Shown: one piece after another, positions 43,492 through 50,332 of the stretch
Position numbering within the stretch: position 1 is the stretch's first letter
Layout: every line of letters begins with the position of its first letter
Assembly: GCF_000192745.1 (NCBI RefSeq)
Contig: NC_015259.1
Coordinates: 1,379,001 to 1,443,000, forward strand
Reading direction: 5' to 3'
DNA length: 64,000 bases
Source of the DNA: Polymorphum gilvum SL003B-26A1
GTDB lineage: Bacteria > Pseudomonadota > Alphaproteobacteria > Rhizobiales > Stappiaceae
Notes under the pieces: model-generated
Told to the model about the DNA's origin: nothing
What the model saw: only the letters and a program-made list of their open reading frames with translations
Database searches by the model: none
Made by a program: the position numbers and the translations under genes

Positions 43492-44484
43492 CTACATGCT
43501 CTTGTAGGCGTCGACGATGGCCTTGCCCTTGTCGCCGGCGGAGGCGAGCCATTCGCTGGTCATCGTCTCGCCGATAGCCTTCAGGTCGCTCTTGAGCTGC
43601 TCGGACGGCTTGAGCACCTGCATGCCGTTCGACTTCAGCCCGTCCAGGGTGAACTGGGTGTAGTCCTTGGCCTTCTGCAGGCCGTCCGAGGCGGCGGTGG
43701 CGGCGCAGTCGGTCAGCGTCGTCTTGGCCGCGTCGCTCAGGCCGGCCCAGGTGTCCTTGTTGACGAACACGGCGTTGCGCGGCAGCCAGGCGTCGACCTC
43801 GTAGAAGTGCGAGACGTTCTCCCACAGCTTGCTGTCGTAGCCGGTGGCGCCGGAGGAGATCATCGCCTGGGCGACGCCGGTGGCGAAGGCCTGGGAGATC
43901 TCGGCGGCCTCGATCTGCACCGGCAGCATGCCGGTCAGTTCGGCGAGCTTGGCGGTCGCCGCGTTGTAGGCGCGGAACTTGACGCCCTTCATGGCGGCGA
44001 CCGAATTGACTTCCATGTTGAAGTAGAAGCCCTGCGGCGGCCACGGCACGGTGTAGAGCAGCACGAGGTTCTGTTCGTCGAGCGCTTCCGCGATCGCCGG
44101 CTCGGCCGCGGTCCACAGCTTGACCGCGTCGTCGAAGGAGGTGGCGAGGAAGGGAATGCTGTCGATGCCGAACAGCGGGTTCTCGTTGGCGTGGGCCGAC
44201 AGCAGGCGCTCGCCGATCGGCACCTGGCCGGTCTGCACGGCGCGCTTGATGTCGGCGCCGCCGAACAGCGAGCCGCCCGGATGGGTGACGATCTCGATCT
44301 CGCCGCCGGTGCCGGCGGTCACGCAGGCCGCGAAGGTGGCGGCGTTCTCGGAGTGGAAGTTGGTCGCCGGATAGGCCATCGGCATGTCCCACTTCTCCGC
44401 GGCGACGGCGGCGGTCGCGGTCACGGCGGCGAAGGCTGCGGCCGAAACCGTGGTGAGAATTCCGGATTTCAAGGTGCGTGTCAT
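43492..44484 (-). CDS. dctP: TRAP transporter solute-binding protein (DctP)
   Basis: A 330-residue periplasmic protein with a signal peptide ending at TATAAVAA before EKWDMPMAYPATNFH. The fold is the DctP type: GGEIEIVTHPGGSLFGGADI near residue 60, AVQTGQVPIGERLLSAHANENPLFGIDSIPF near 80, and GVKFRAYNAATAKLAELTG near 170, where the arginine normally binds the ligand carboxylate. The Arg-x-Tyr-Asn segment and the 5-oxoprolinase downstream suggest a pyroglutamate-like ligand; DctP proteins that bind pyroglutamate are known from Bordetella. ATG 44484 has AGAGGGGA 7 nt ahead. Confidence 0.93.
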   Translation of the reverse strand: MTRTLKSGILTTVSAAAFAAVTATAAVAAEKWDMPMAYPATNFHSENAATFAACVTAGTGGEIEIVTHPGGSLFGGADIKRAVQTGQVPIGERLLSAHANENPLFGIDSIPFLATSFDDAVKLWTAAEPAIAEALDEQNLVLLYTVPWPPQGFYFNMEVNSVAAMKGVKFRAYNAATAKLAELTGMLPVQIEAAEISQAFATGVAQAMISSGATGYDSKLWENVSHFYEVDAWLPRNAVFVNKDTWAGLSDAAKTTLTDCAATAASDGLQKAKDYTQFTLDGLKSNGMQVLKPSEQLKSDLKAIGETMTSEWLASAGDKGKAIVDAYKSM

Positions 44485-44590
44485 CGTGGATTCCCCTCTT
44501 GTTGTCGCTTCAGTGCGGTCTTTTGCTTTCAGACTGCGGCAGGCGGGCCGATCCGGCAATCGGTTTTGTCGCGGGCGGCGCCTCCCGGCG

Positions 44591-44642
44591 TCTGATCCTG
44601 GCGCCCGATCCTGGCGCCCGATCCTGGCGCCTGATCCTGGCG
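44591..44642. repeat. Four tandem copies of a 13-bp unit
   Basis: The unit YCYGATCCTGGCG is repeated four times without gaps, differing only at two pyrimidine positions. It lies in the dctP leader between operator site 2 and the gene, in a 582-bp stretch (44485-45066) that holds no gene I can support. Confidence 0.8.
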
Positions 44643-44784
44643 TCTGTGCTCGCGCGGTCCGGAGCGAGGTGGTTTCGGGGACAGCCCTTGCGCGTGCGGC
44701 GCCTGTCTCGGCGTGACCCGTCATGCCCCTGTCGCCTGCCGAATGCGGTCGGTCGATCGACCCCGTCACGGTATCTCGTGTCGA

Positions 44785-44802
44785 TAAATTGTCAATAAAT
44801 TA
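44785..44802. promoter_or_regulatory. Operator-like motif upstream of the TRAP operon (site 2)
   Basis: The complement of this 18-bp stretch is TAATTTATTGACAATTTA, which matches the site ahead of 5-oxoprolinase at 16 of 18 positions. It sits in a local AT-rich island about 300 bp ahead of dctP, where the promoter is expected. Confidence 0.6.
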
Positions 44803-44826
44803 CCAGTGAGACAGAAGGAGCAGGCG

Positions 44827-44903
44827 CCGGCAGGTCTCCGGCAGGTCTCCGGCGGGTTCCAGGAGGGTCTTCGGAGGGTTTTAGGAGGGTTTCAGGAGGG
44901 GAC
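44827..44903. repeat. Seven degenerate tandem copies of an 11-bp unit
   Basis: Units run CCGGCAGGTCT twice, then CCGGCGGGTTC, CAGGAGGGTCT, TCGGAGGGTTT, TAGGAGGGTTT and CAGGAGGGGAC. The array lies between the TRAP promoter area and the SoxYZ-like gene and changes gradually along its length, a sign of an ageing array. Confidence 0.75.
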
Positions 44904-45066
44904 AGCAGCGGCCTGCGGTTCCCCCTCCGATCCGAAAGTGCCGCTTGGCGGCAACGGCGAAAACGGCGAAACTCGGCGGAATTCCGGCCTTCGCGGGGGC
45001 TCTCTGGCCGGACCGGCGCGGGCCGCGCGATGCGGGTTCATCGGCCGCCAGCGGGAGGGACGGTTT

Positions 45067-45882
45067 ATGACATTGCGTGCTTTCAGCCTCGCCTTCGGCG
45101 TAATAAGTTATTGTTGTTTCATAGGATTTTCTTTCCCTGTGCAGGCCGACTCGACCTGGGGCGAACTGCGCGGCCTGGTCTTCGGCGATCGCGAGATCCG
45201 ACCCGCTCCGGACGCACTTGTCCTCACCGCCCCGGCTCGTCCCGACAACCAGAGTGCCGTTCCCGTGCGGCTCGAGGCGCGGATATCCGACGGCCGGGCG
45301 ATCCGGGCGGTGACCTTCGTCGTCGACGAGAACCCGTCACCGGTCGCCGCCGTGTTCGAAATCGCCGGTGCGCGGCGCCAGCTCGACCTCGCCACGCGTC
45401 TGCGGCTCAATGCGGCGACCGAGGTGCGGGCGGTGGTGGAACTTGACGACGGGGCGCTGCTGATGGCTTCCCGCTTCGTGAAATTCGCCGGCGGACAGGC
45501 TGCCTGCGCTGCGCCGCCGGCCGGCGATCCGGCGGAAATCGCCGCCACCATGGGCCAGATGCGTCTGGACCGGGAGGCGACCGCTGCGGGCTTGTCCCTC
45601 GCCCGGCCGAAGGCAACGCTGACGGTTCGCCACCCCAATCACACGGGCATGGTGCTCGATCAGGTGACCCTGCTCTACGTGCCGCTGCGCATCGTGTCGG
45701 ATATCGAGGTCCACCAGGGCGGCGAGAAGGTGTTCTCGATGACCGGTTCGATCACCCTGTCCCAGGACCCGCAGATCGGCTTCGACTACGTTCCGAACGG
45801 CGCCGACACCATGACGGTCACGGTGACCGACACCGACGGGGCGAGGTGGGAGAGAAGTTTCCAAATCGGATCAGGAAGTTAG
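45067..45882 (+). CDS. Quinoprotein dehydrogenase-associated SoxYZ-like carrier protein
   Basis: A 271-residue exported protein: signal peptide MTLRAFSLAFGVISYCCFIG ending near PVQA, a SoxY-like first domain (residues 30-160) and a SoxZ-like second domain (about 175-271). The SoxY part ends FVKFAGGQAACAAP with a single cysteine near the swinging-arm position, while true SoxY ends in GGCGG. This fused type usually accompanies PQQ-dependent alcohol dehydrogenases, none of which is in this window. ATG 45067 is chosen for the signal peptide; the frame is open upstream through the 11-bp repeats but is unlikely to be coding. Confidence 0.82.
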   Translation: MTLRAFSLAFGVISYCCFIGFSFPVQADSTWGELRGLVFGDREIRPAPDALVLTAPARPDNQSAVPVRLEARISDGRAIRAVTFVVDENPSPVAAVFEIAGARRQLDLATRLRLNAATEVRAVVELDDGALLMASRFVKFAGGQAACAAPPAGDPAEIAATMGQMRLDREATAAGLSLARPKATLTVRHPNHTGMVLDQVTLLYVPLRIVSDIEVHQGGEKVFSMTGSITLSQDPQIGFDYVPNGADTMTVTVTDTDGARWERSFQIGSGS

Positions 45883-47372
45883 CCTGAGCGGCGGGTGAGC
45901 ATCAGGAGGGTCAGGCCGCTGTCGCCCCAGCCGAAGCGGCGCCATGACCCGGTCTGCTCGAAATCCGCCGCCGCAAGCGCTAGAAGTTCAATCATTTCAG
46001 GCCTGTCGGTGTGGGCTATCAGCAGGAAGGCGCGGTCGCGGCCGGCGAGCGCCTCGGCCAGGTCGGCGGGGCGCGGCAAGGCGACGATCTCCCCGGGAGC
46101 ACGCAGGTAGTAGCGCAGCGGCGGCTCCGCCATGCCCTTGTAAAGAATGAGCGATTCCGATCCCGTCCGGTTTGCACGAAAGATTTCCGCGACCGCGCGC
46201 CACTCGGGCCGCGGCTTTTCGGCGAGCGTGTGGTGGAGCGGCGCGGCGATGAGCGCCAGACTGGCCGCCGCCAGCGCCAGAGCCCCGGCGCGGGGCGCCA
46301 GACGGGTCGCGGCGGCGGCTGCCATCAACAGAAAAACTGATGCGGCAGCAATGAGATAGCGGTCGAACAGGATCGGTCGCACGGCGATCGACAGACCGTA
46401 GCCGAGAAGCACCGGCGCACCCGCGAAGGCGGCGAGCAGTCCGACCTGCCAGGCTCCTGATTCTGTCCGGAGGCACTCCGGAGTCCGGCCGGACCGGCGC
46501 CGGACGGTTGCCAGGATCGGCCAAATGCCGACCAGTCCGGCGAGAACGGCGGCATAGGTGCCCGATCCGGCGATCTCGCCCGCCATGACGGTGAGGAAGG
46601 CGGCATCCGGATAGGCGATCCAGAAGCCTTCGGCAGCGACATGGCGGGCGCGCCCGACGAGCAGGACCAGCCAGGGCAGGAACAGGACGCCGGCAGCGGC
46701 CAGCGCGGCGAGGAGGCAGTCCGGTCCGCGCGGCGCCAGTCCTTCCGGGAGACCGTCGCGCCACCGGAGTGCGATCAGGACGAGGGCGAGGAGGCCAACG
46801 CCGGCGATCGAAAAGGCCGCGTAGATGTGGCAGTAGAGGAACAGGGCGGCGGCGAGGGTGGCGAGCCAGAACGCCCGCCGGCAGGGCCGGCGCAGCGCCT
46901 CGGCGGCGGCCCACAGGAAGGCGAGGCCGCAGGCGGCGAACAGCGCGTACATGCGCGCCTCGCCGGCGTACCAGACCTGGAACGGCGACAGGGCGAGCAG
47001 GAACGCGGCGAGCAGGCCCGTGGCCGGCCCGAACAGGCTGCGGCCGAGCCGGTAGAGCAGCCAGACGGCCAGGATCGAGGCGAGCGCCGAGGGCAGGCGC
47101 AGGACGACCTCGCCGTCGCCGAAGAGCCGGATCGCGGCCCACAGCAGGATGTTGTGCAGGGGCGGGTAGTTGTCGCCGGCGACCGCCGCGACCATGGCGC
47201 CGAAGGGCAGCGACGACTGGCTCCACGACACCGCCTCGTCGTACCAGAGGCTGGTGCGGTCGAGTCCCGGCAGGCGCAGCAGGGCGGCGAGGGCGAGGAT
47301 TGCGGCCAGAAGCAGCTGGTCGCGGCGGCTTCCCGGCGCAGCGACGGGGCGAGCCTGAACAGGACCGGTCAC
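45879..47372 (-). CDS. Glycosyltransferase family 39 membrane protein
   Basis: A 497-residue polytopic GT39/ArnT-like transferase that uses polyprenyl-phosphate sugars. The first periplasmic loop has SLWYDEAVSW with the catalytic Asp-Glu pair near residue 40, then DNYPPLHNILLW, FSPFQVWYAGEARMYAL-type segments and about ten further hydrophobic helices, with a C-terminal soluble tail. A GTG start at 47372 lies 2 bp after the nitroreductase stop; the frame open further upstream is antisense-like shadow inside that gene. It ends overlapping the convergent SoxYZ-like gene by 4 bp. The acceptor is unknown. Confidence 0.86.
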   Translation of the reverse strand: MTGPVQARPVAAPGSRRDQLLLAAILALAALLRLPGLDRTSLWYDEAVSWSQSSLPFGAMVAAVAGDNYPPLHNILLWAAIRLFGDGEVVLRLPSALASILAVWLLYRLGRSLFGPATGLLAAFLLALSPFQVWYAGEARMYALFAACGLAFLWAAAEALRRPCRRAFWLATLAAALFLYCHIYAAFSIAGVGLLALVLIALRWRDGLPEGLAPRGPDCLLAALAAAGVLFLPWLVLLVGRARHVAAEGFWIAYPDAAFLTVMAGEIAGSGTYAAVLAGLVGIWPILATVRRRSGRTPECLRTESGAWQVGLLAAFAGAPVLLGYGLSIAVRPILFDRYLIAAASVFLLMAAAAATRLAPRAGALALAAASLALIAAPLHHTLAEKPRPEWRAVAEIFRANRTGSESLILYKGMAEPPLRYYLRAPGEIVALPRPADLAEALAGRDRAFLLIAHTDRPEMIELLALAAADFEQTGSWRRFGWGDSGLTLLMLTRRSG

Positions 47373-47374
47373 GA

Positions 47375-48046
47375 TCAGAAGCCCAGGAAGCGGGCAAAGT
47401 CGTCGACGGCGGCCCGTTCCGTCTTCAGCCGGTTGACCGGCGCGGTCTCGTCCATGCGGCCGAGCGCGATGGTGCAGAAGAACATGTGCTCGGCCGGCGG
47501 CGACAGGTGCTCGGCCAACGTGCCATGCCATTGCGCCCAGGCCTCCTGGGCGCAGGTGTGCAGGCCGTGCTCGCGGGCGAGCAGCATGACGCTTTGCAGG
47601 AACATGCCGCAGTCGGCCCATTGCGGCGGCCCCATGGTGCGGTCGAGATAGACGAACAGCCCGACCGGGGCGCCGAACAGCTCGAAGTTGCGGCGAAACT
47701 GGGCGCCGCGGCCCTTCCGGTCCTCGCGTTCGACGCCGAGCAGGCGGTACATGTCCTCGCCGCACTTGAAGCGGCGCGCCGCGTAGGGCTCCTTCAGGTC
47801 GGGCGGATAGACGGCATATTCGGTGCCTTCGCCGCGCGGCGTCAGCGCGGTCCTGGCCGCGATGTCCGCGATCAGGGCCTTCAGCGGCGCGCCGGTCAGG
47901 ACATGGACATGCCAGGGCTGCAGGTTGCCGCCCGATGGCGCCCGCGCGGCGCCCTCGAGAATCGCCCGTACGGTGGCGAGCGGCACCGGCTCGGGAAGGA
48001 AGGCGCGGCAGCTGATGCGCGAGGCGAGGGCTTCGGAGACTTTCAT
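47375..48046 (-). CDS. Nitroreductase family protein
   Basis: A 223-residue FMN-dependent oxidoreductase. SRISCRAFLPEPVP near residue 9 gives the FMN-binding Arg-x-Ser-like stretch, APSGGNLQPWHVHVL near 36 is the second flavin loop, and CTIALGRMDETAPVN near the end the third. It reduces nitro compounds, quinones or similar with NAD(P)H. The glycosyltransferase gene begins 2 bp after its stop, so the two are co-transcribed, although their jobs do not obviously connect. Confidence 0.92.
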   Translation of the reverse strand: MKVSEALASRISCRAFLPEPVPLATVRAILEGAARAPSGGNLQPWHVHVLTGAPLKALIADIAARTALTPRGEGTEYAVYPPDLKEPYAARRFKCGEDMYRLLGVEREDRKGRGAQFRRNFELFGAPVGLFVYLDRTMGPPQWADCGMFLQSVMLLAREHGLHTCAQEAWAQWHGTLAEHLSPPAEHMFFCTIALGRMDETAPVNRLKTERAAVDDFARFLGF

Positions 48047-48201
48047 GATCCGTCCGGGCGAGAAACGCGGGAGAGAAGCGACGCTCAGGCTAGTCGGTCG
48101 GGCGGGTGCTCGGCAATCCTTCGTCGGACGGGTCTGCCGGCGGTTGAATCCCGCGCGCAGGCTCCGCTATCGTCGGTCGATCCGGAGCAGCAGGAGTGCC
48201 C

Positions 48202-48753
48202 ATGACCCCGCCAAATCCCGTCGACACGCCGCCGAGCGGCGATGGTGCGCCGATCGGCCCGATCGTGTCCGCAGCCCATCTCGCCTCCGGCGCGATGCCG
48301 GCGCTTTCGGAGATCGAATTCGCGGTGACCATGATGGTCAACGCCTATCATCGCTGGATGGTGCGCTGCATGACGGCGGCCGGGGTCGAGGGGTTGGGCC
48401 CGCTCGACGTGCTGGTGCTGCATTCGGTCAACCACCGCGGCCGGCCGAAGACGCTGGCCGACATCTGCCTCGTGCTCAACATTGAGGACACCTACACGGT
48501 CGCCTATGCGCTGAAGAAGCTGGAGAAGGCGGAGTTGATCGTCTCGGGCCGGCGCGGCAAGGAGAAGACCGTCTCGATCACCCCGGCGGGCGAGACCGCC
48601 TGCATGGAATACCGCCGCCTGCGCGAGGCGCTGCTGGTCGGGCCGGTCAAGGCGATCGGCCTCGACGAGGCGGAGCTGTCGCGGCTGGCGACCACCCTGC
48701 GCACCGTCTCGGGTACCTACGACCAGGCCGCGCGGGCCGCCGCCGCGATGTAG
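48202..48753 (+). CDS. Winged-helix DNA-binding protein, MarR/LdtR-like
   Basis: A 183-residue regulator divergent from the nitroreductase gene. After a Pro/Gly-rich N-terminus comes EFAVTMMVNAYHRWMVRCM, then VLVLHSVNHRGRPKTLADIC and LNIEDTYTVAYALKKLEKA as the HTH, followed by the wing VSGRRGKEKTVSITPAG. The arrangement resembles LdtR, a MarR-type regulator of Liberibacter and Sinorhizobium linked to L,D-transpeptidase and stress genes. ATG 48202 has AGGAG 5 nt ahead; the GTG 6 bp earlier lies in that site. Confidence 0.8.
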   Translation: MTPPNPVDTPPSGDGAPIGPIVSAAHLASGAMPALSEIEFAVTMMVNAYHRWMVRCMTAAGVEGLGPLDVLVLHSVNHRGRPKTLADICLVLNIEDTYTVAYALKKLEKAELIVSGRRGKEKTVSITPAGETACMEYRRLREALLVGPVKAIGLDEAELSRLATTLRTVSGTYDQAARAAAAM

Positions 48754-48808
48754 CCGGCAGACGGCAGCGGGGGCCGCAGGTGCGCGGCCTGCTCACACTT
48801 GAAAATTA

Positions 48809-48829
48809 CAAATATAGTTGTAGTATTTG
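48809..48829. promoter_or_regulatory. Inverted repeat, probable ArsR operator
   Basis: CAAATA-N9-TATTTG lies just before the arsR start in an AT-rich patch, within the distance where it would cover the promoter or transcription start. Confidence 0.55.
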
Positions 48830-48832
48830 ATC

Positions 48833-49171
48833 ATGAAGGACGATCAGGCTATCGAGGCGCTTGCCGCGCTCGCCCATGCTGACCGGCTGGCGGCGTTCCG
48901 CCTGCTGGTGAAGGCGGGTCCGTCGGGGCGCCCCTCCGGCGAGATCGCGGCAGCGCTGGGCGTGCCGCCGACCCGCATGTCGTTCCACTTGGCGACGCTG
49001 GAGCGGGCCGGGCTGGTCGATGCGCGACGGTCGGGGCGCAAGGTGCTCTATGCGGTCCGTTTCGAGGACATGCGGCGCCTGCTCGGCTTCCTGACCGAGG
49101 ACTGCTGCGGCGGCCATCCCGACATATGCGGGGTGGCGCCGCCAAGCTGCGAGAGAAAGGACCCGTCGTGA
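48833..49171 (+). CDS. arsR: ArsR family arsenic-responsive repressor
   Basis: A 112-residue winged-helix repressor. The HTH is SGEIAAALGVPPTRMSFHLATL (about residues 38-59) and the wing is RSGRKVLYAV. The arsenite site appears to be C-terminal: ECC-like DCCGGHPDICG plus a further Cys, instead of the CVC pair in the HTH of the E. coli type. C-terminal cysteine sites of this kind are known in other ArsR groups. The stop overlaps the arsC start by 4 bp (GTGA). Confidence 0.88.
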   Translation: MKDDQAIEALAALAHADRLAAFRLLVKAGPSGRPSGEIAAALGVPPTRMSFHLATLERAGLVDARRSGRKVLYAVRFEDMRRLLGFLTEDCCGGHPDICGVAPPSCERKDPS

Positions 49172-49590
49172 CCGTCACGATCTATCACAACCCGGCCTGC
49201 GGCACGTCGCGCAACACGCTGGAGATGATCCGCCGCTCCGGCGAGCAGCCGGTCGTCATCGAATACCTGAAGACGCCGCCGAGCCGGGCCGAACTGGCCG
49301 GCCTGATCGCGCGCATGGGCATTCCCGTGCGCGACCTGCTGCGCCGCAAGGGTACGCCCTACGACGATCTCGGCCTCGACGACCCGAAATGGAGCGACGA
49401 CGAACTGATCGACTTCATGATGGCCCATCCGATCCTGATCAACCGGCCGATCGTGGTGACGGACAAGGGCGTGCGCCTGTGCCGACCCTCCGAGGCGGTG
49501 CTCGACATCCTGCCCAATCCGGCGATCGGATCCTTCACCAAGGAGGACGGCGAAGTGGTCGCCGAACGGAAGGAGCCGCAGGGTGGCTGA
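49168..49590 (+). CDS. arsC: Glutaredoxin-dependent arsenate reductase
   Basis: A 140-residue ArsC that reduces arsenate to arsenite with glutathione and glutaredoxin. The catalytic cysteine is in [16 protein letters not shown] near residue 10, followed by [13 protein letters not shown] and the arginine-bearing [11 protein letters not shown], which corresponds to the substrate arginines of E. coli ArsC. The GTG start overlaps the arsR stop, with AAAGGA 6 nt ahead. Its 3' end overlaps arsH by 8 bp. Confidence 0.94.
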   Translation: MTVTIYHNPACGTSRNTLEMIRRSGEQPVVIEYLKTPPSRAELAGLIARMGIPVRDLLRRKGTPYDDLGLDDPKWSDDELIDFMMAHPILINRPIVVTDKGVRLCRPSEAVLDILPNPAIGSFTKEDGEVVAERKEPQGG

Positions 49591-50308
49591 CGGCAGGGAC
49601 GACACGCTGCCGAACCTGGTCGCGGACCTGCTGCCGCCGATCGACCGCAACAGGCTGTTCGAGGTCACACCTTCGGAGCATCCGCCAAGGGTCCTGCTGC
49701 TCTACGGGTCGGTGCGGGCGCGCTCCTACAGCCGCCTGCTGACCTTCGAGGCGGAACGCCTGTTGTGCCGCTTCGGCGCGGAGACGCGGGTGTTCGATCC
49801 CTCCGGCCTGCCGCTGCCGGACGACGCGGACACGAGCCATCCGAAGGTCCAGGAACTGCGCGACCTGTGCGCCTGGTCGGAGGCGCAGGTCTGGTGCTCG
49901 CCGGAGCGCCACGGGGCGATGACCGGCATCATGAAGGCGCAGATCGACTGGATCCCGCTCAGCCTCGGCGCCGTGCGCCCGACGCAGGGAAAGGTGCTGG
50001 CGTTGATGCAGGTCTCGGGCGGTTCGCAGTCGTTCAACGCGGTCAACCAGATGCGCGTGCTCGGCCGCTGGATGCGGATGGTCACCATTCCCAACCAGTC
50101 GTCGGTGCCCAAGGCGTTCCTGGAGTTCGACGAGGCGGGGCGCATGAAGCCGTCGGCGCTCTACGACCGCGTCGTCGACGTGATGGAAGAACTGACGAAG
50201 TTCACCCTGCTGCTGCGCGACCGGGCCGGCTACCTGGTCGACCGCTATTCGGAACGCAAGGAAAGCGCGGCCGAACTGTCGAAACGGGTCAACCAGCGCT
50301 CGATCTGA
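49583..50308 (+). CDS. arsH: ArsH NADPH-dependent organoarsenical oxidase/FMN reductase
   Basis: A 241-residue flavodoxin-like protein. [25 protein letters not shown] near residue 37 is the FMN-binding loop, [22 protein letters not shown] near residue 103 the second, and [23 protein letters not shown] near residue 143 the ArsH signature. ArsH oxidises trivalent methylated arsenicals. The GTG start has AAGGAG 7 nt ahead. The operon arsR-arsC-arsH contains no arsB or ACR3 exporter, so arsenite efflux must come from another locus. Confidence 0.94.
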   Translation: MADGRDDTLPNLVADLLPPIDRNRLFEVTPSEHPPRVLLLYGSVRARSYSRLLTFEAERLLCRFGAETRVFDPSGLPLPDDADTSHPKVQELRDLCAWSEAQVWCSPERHGAMTGIMKAQIDWIPLSLGAVRPTQGKVLALMQVSGGSQSFNAVNQMRVLGRWMRMVTIPNQSSVPKAFLEFDEAGRMKPSALYDRVVDVMEELTKFTLLLRDRAGYLVDRYSERKESAAELSKRVNQRSI

Positions 50309-50332
50309 CCATGCGTGCGGCGGTCGTCCGGT

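Noticed and set aside
44591-44642. Possible CRISPR array
   Set aside because: The 13-bp units are contiguous with no spacers and there are no cas genes.
44806-45066. Longer start for the SoxYZ-like gene through the 11-bp repeat array
   Set aside because: ATG 45067 is followed by a clear signal peptide; the upstream translation is low-complexity and derives from the repeats.
47375-47765. Extended N-terminus of the glycosyltransferase through the nitroreductase gene
   Set aside because: The nitroreductase reads complete with its flavin motifs; a GTG start 2 bp after its stop fits translational coupling.
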